The position numbers and the translations under genes are program-made. A stretch of DNA of 8,825 nt from DATJAJ01 sp035622335 (GTDB taxonomy: Archaea > Thermoproteota > Nitrososphaeria > Nitrososphaerales > Gagatemarchaeaceae), in NCBI GenBank assembly GCA_035622335.1, contig DASPVO010000083.1:1-8825 (forward strand). Direction: 5' to 3'. Shown here one piece after another: positions 6,675 to 8,825 of the stretch (the first letter of the stretch is position 1; each line of letters starts with the position of its first letter). Under the pieces are notes generated by a model. That model made no database searches. It had not been told where the DNA came from and worked only from the letters and a program-made list of their open reading frames with translations.

Positions 6675-6680
6675 TTTATC
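6675..6680 (+). promoter_or_regulatory. TATA box for the cysteine-rich exported protein gene
   Basis: TTTATC within AAAGTTTATCTTCG is centred at 6677.5, which is 28.5 nt before the TTG at 6706. The match to the spacing of the other promoters here supports that TTG as a leaderless start, since no ATG or GTG in this frame offers an alternative near the membrane helix. Confidence 0.5.
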
Positions 6681-6705
6681 TTCGCGAGCTCCAATCCGAA
6701 GCTGC

Positions 6706-7593
6706 TTGAGTCATGGAAGACGCGGAAAGCCCGGAATTGGTACAGCTGCAATCGTCATCGTGGTTATAGCTATCGTGGTCATCGCGGGCATCCTCGTCGC
6801 TCTTCTGAGGATCACGGGCCCGAACGGTACGACAACTTCGGAAACGGTGTTACAGCCTTCCAGCAGCACGACGTTTACGGCCACCAGTTCTCAGTCGGTC
6901 TCCACTGCCTCCGCAGCGAACAACTTCGACCCCTCAGCGGACTACAGGATTGAGTTCACTGGGAAAGCGTTCGGGAGCCAGGCGTTCGCTCCCGTTGGTC
7001 CGTGCGGTTACTGCGTCACTGCTGACAGCAACTCCTGGACCTGGGACTTCATCTTCTACTATGCTGGTTCGAATTCCCAGTACTTCCCGCTCAGCGTCGG
7101 CATGAATGTTTCCCAGAGCTCGGTGAGCTACCAGGGGTCTGTGACGTTCGAGCAGCCCTCGACGACGTGTCAGTTCAGTTCAACGAGCATCACCGGAGAA
7201 GGCAGCATGCTCATGCCGATAACGGTCTATTCCGACGGATCCGCGACGAACTCGGGAGGAACATCGGGCTACTTCCCGTGGGCGAGCGTGGGCGGGACCT
7301 CGCCTCCGTATAACTGTGGGCCGCCCAGCGATGGCTGGTTTGATAGCTTGGGAGCGTTCCTGTACATCGGCTACAATCACGAGCTGGGGAACATCGCGTT
7401 TACGATGGCGCCAGGCATCTACGGCGAACCAGGTGGGTCGATTTCGGGTGGCACTTGCCCGAACACCTCGCCGATCACGATCTCCTGCATCGTCGCACCG
7501 GGTACGGCCTTTTCTGACAACTGGAGCGGATCCATAACAGTCACCGAGATAAGCTGCAGCCAACTACCACCCTCGCAGCAGAACTGTCAGTAG
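6706..7593 (+). CDS. Membrane-anchored extracellular protein of unknown function, eight cysteines, TTG start
   Basis: The 295-residue product was not recognised. The basic start (SHGRRGKPG) leads into one long hydrophobic helix at about residues 11-34, giving an N-terminal anchor with the rest outside; there is no clear class III cleavage motif. A Ser/Thr-rich linker (about 40-72) looks like a glycosylated stalk. The remaining ~220 residues are Gly/Ser/Tyr/Trp-rich and probably beta-structured. They contain eight cysteines in contexts such as GPCGYC, TTCQ, NCGPP, GTCP and NCQ at the very end, an even number compatible with disulfides. An ATG at 6713 is in another frame and soon stops. The TTG is chosen because it precedes the membrane helix directly and sits 28.5 nt after a TATA box. 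The gene stands alone, after a tRNA and before another secreted protein, with its own promoter. A substrate-binding, adhesive or structural role is possible but unsupported. Confidence 0.7.
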   Translation: MSHGRRGKPGIGTAAIVIVVIAIVVIAGILVALLRITGPNGTTTSETVLQPSSSTTFTATSSQSVSTASAANNFDPSADYRIEFTGKAFGSQAFAPVGPCGYCVTADSNSWTWDFIFYYAGSNSQYFPLSVGMNVSQSSVSYQGSVTFEQPSTTCQFSSTSITGEGSMLMPITVYSDGSATNSGGTSGYFPWASVGGTSPPYNCGPPSDGWFDSLGAFLYIGYNHELGNIAFTMAPGIYGEPGGSISGGTCPNTSPITISCIVAPGTAFSDNWSGSITVTEISCSQLPPSQQNCQ

Positions 7594-7683
7594 CAACCTC
7601 GAAGCCCACGCACTTAGTTTGTCCGCCTTCATTAGCGCCAATCGATTCAAAAAGACTAGATCAGCCACGCGCGAAGTTACTCA

Positions 7684-7717
7684 CTTTCAGGCTTAACTAC
7701 TTCAGGGAACCTGAAAG
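7684..7717 (+). promoter_or_regulatory. Promoter with flanking 8-bp inverted repeat upstream of the beta-helix protein gene
   Basis: CTTTCAGG (7684-7691) and CCTGAAAG (7710-7717) are perfect inverted copies separated by 18 nt. Between them lies a weak TATA-like CTTAAC (7692-7697) centred 28.5 nt before the ATG at 7723. A third TTCAGG half-site is at 7701-7706. The arms flank the TATA box and reach close to the expected transcription start, so a repressor site is a reasonable reading. The rest of the 129-nt gap from 7594 shows no other clear signal. Confidence 0.4.
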
Positions 7718-7722
7718 CAAGT

Positions 7723-8825
7723 ATGAGAAGGAGCGACGTCCCCGTCTTTGCATGTCTGTTACTCTTGGTCGCCTCGAATGGCGTTCAGCTCGCACGAGCC
7801 TCATCCACCATCGACCTAGAAGCTAGCAACGGGGCCACCGTGTGCCCTGTTGCCCCCTTCTACGGAGTCTGGAATTCAACAAGTTCTACCTGCTTCATCA
7901 CAGGCGCCGTCTCCTTTGCCTCCGGGTCGACCGTCCAGATCGGCTCCAACGTCACGCTCAACGTCGAACAGGAGGGCTCAATCAGTCTGAGCGGTGCTTT
8001 GGAGGCCGGTGGGACCGTGTATGACTACGGAGGCATAATCATAGGTTCCACGGGCAGCTTGGTCACGTCCGGAAACTTTGGAGTGCAGATTGGCGCGACA
8101 CTTGACAACTTCGGTCTGATCAACGACACTCAGAACGGAATGCCAGTTTGGGGAGTATTGACGAACGAAGCTGGGGGTGAGATTTACGTGAGCAGTACCG
8201 GCGGCATGGCGAGCCTGGGAGTCATAGCCAACTATGGGACGGTCCTCAACCATGGACACTTCGACGCGAAGCCAATATCCGAGCCGCTGACAACCCCTGG
8301 GGACATAGAGAACTTCGCGTCGGTTGTGAACCTCAATTCCATATCAATCGGGGGCAGATTCACGAACGAGGGCGATGGATTGGTCGTCAACAGCGCGAGC
8401 GGCACCGGTCAGGGTTTCAGCATCGCCTGTTTCACCCCCGAAGAATTCCCTGGAATACTAGCCACCTGCGGCTCATTCACCAACGATGGAACTTTCAACA
8501 ACACGTCAACCGGAGGAATGAGCGTCATCTCAAACGTGACTGCAATCAACAGTGGTGAAATGTCCAACGGAGGGACATTGAACGTCTACAGCGTCTTCAA
8601 CAACACCGCCACTATTTCAAACACGGGCAACATCGGCATAGGACCAAACGGCACCATGAACAACGAAGCTGGGGGCTCCGTCAACAACGCGGGCTCAATC
8701 GTGGTCCAGTGCGGCGGCTCGGCCCTTTTGGGCCAATTCAACAACATGGGGACACTGACAGGGAATCCGGTTGCAGCAGCTCAAGGGTGCCAGGTTTCGA
8801 GCTCGGCGATCTTGTCGAACGGTGC
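7723..8825 (+). CDS. Secreted Asn/Gly-rich repeat protein, probable beta-helix adhesin (3' partial)
   Basis: The frame opens at ATG 7723 and stays open to the window edge, giving 367 complete codons. The N-terminus is a classical Sec signal peptide: MRRSDVP, a hydrophobic core to about residue 18, and a cleavage site after ALA-like ARA (Ala24-Arg25-Ala26). The mature part is Asn/Gly/Ser-rich with recurring short strands of the form (F/L/I)-x-N-x-G-x-(F/I/L), for example LDNFGLIND, IANYGTVLNHG, FTNDGTFNN and SNTGNIGIG. Such a pattern is typical of right-handed beta-helix surface proteins. NEAGG occurs twice within nearly identical DNA. Many N-x-S/T sites suggest N-glycosylation. How the protein is held on the cell cannot be judged because the C-terminus is missing. 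It is preceded by its own promoter with an inverted repeat. An adhesin or sheath role is inferred from fold type only. Confidence 0.75.
   Translation, partial: MRRSDVPVFACLLLLVASNGVQLARASSTIDLEASNGATVCPVAPFYGVWNSTSSTCFITGAVSFASGSTVQIGSNVTLNVEQEGSISLSGALEAGGTVYDYGGIIIGSTGSLVTSGNFGVQIGATLDNFGLINDTQNGMPVWGVLTNEAGGEIYVSSTGGMASLGVIANYGTVLNHGHFDAKPISEPLTTPGDIENFASVVNLNSISIGGRFTNEGDGLVVNSASGTGQGFSIACFTPEEFPGILATCGSFTNDGTFNNTSTGGMSVISNVTAINSGEMSNGGTLNVYSVFNNTATISNTGNIGIGPNGTMNNEAGGSVNNAGSIVVQCGGSALLGQFNNMGTLTGNPVAAAQGCQVSSSAILSNG
8164..8675 (+). repeat. 14-nt direct repeat within the beta-helix gene
   Basis: AACGAAGCTGGGGG occurs at 8164-8177 and again at 8662-8675, both times in the same reading frame and encoding NEAGG. 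The two copies are 498 nt (166 codons) apart. Identical codons suggest that parts of the repeat protein arose by internal duplication, or that codon constraints coincide. Confidence 0.6.

Noticed and set aside
7180..7563. Minus-strand 127-codon frame opposite the cysteine-rich protein
   Set aside because: Arg-rich antisense translation without motifs; the plus-strand frame has an anchor helix, a linker and patterned cysteines.

Overview
The window looks like chromosomal DNA of an archaeon with moderately high GC (about 55% by eye). Four things support this. There is a class III (archaellin/pilin-type) signal peptide of the form RRG|VSEVMG and a TadC/FlaJ-type membrane platform protein. The tRNA gene does not encode its CCA end. 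Genes lack Shine-Dalgarno sequences and instead have short AT-rich TATA-like boxes centred about 26-30 nt before the start codon, the layout of leaderless archaeal transcripts. The phylum cannot be fixed from this sequence; Nitrososphaerota/TACK or Thermoplasmatota would both fit, and that is a guess.

Layout from left to right. Positions 1-1170 hold the 3' part of a type IV pilus/Tad-like platform gene whose product ends in an Ig-like domain predicted to lie outside the cell. A 127-nt promoter region follows. Positions 1298-4252 encode a 984-residue pilin-like surface protein: class III signal, beta-rich head, PKD domain, invasin-like Ig domain and five tandem PKD-like repeats. A convergent gene at 4249-5751 (minus strand) encodes a compact M3-family zinc oligopeptidase; the two genes share one CTAG tetranucleotide as both stop codons. 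Diverging from the peptidase, 5776-6459 encodes a membrane-anchored blue copper protein with an amicyanin-like copper site. A tRNA-Val(CAC) gene is at 6520-6593. Positions 6706-7593 encode a TTG-initiated, membrane-anchored, cysteine-rich exported protein of unknown function. Positions 7723-8825 are the 5' part of a secreted Asn/Gly-rich repeat protein, probably a beta-helix, that runs off the right edge.

Five of the six protein genes encode membrane or extracellular products, so this is a cell-surface region. The first two genes are the best candidates to act together: an assembly platform next to a very large pilin-like substrate, each carrying an invasin-like Ig domain. That functional link is inferred from proximity and domain content. 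The peptidase and tRNA look like ordinary housekeeping genes. The copper protein suggests extracytoplasmic electron transfer, but no partner oxidase or reductase is visible. No CRISPR array, insertion sequence or defence system was recognised.
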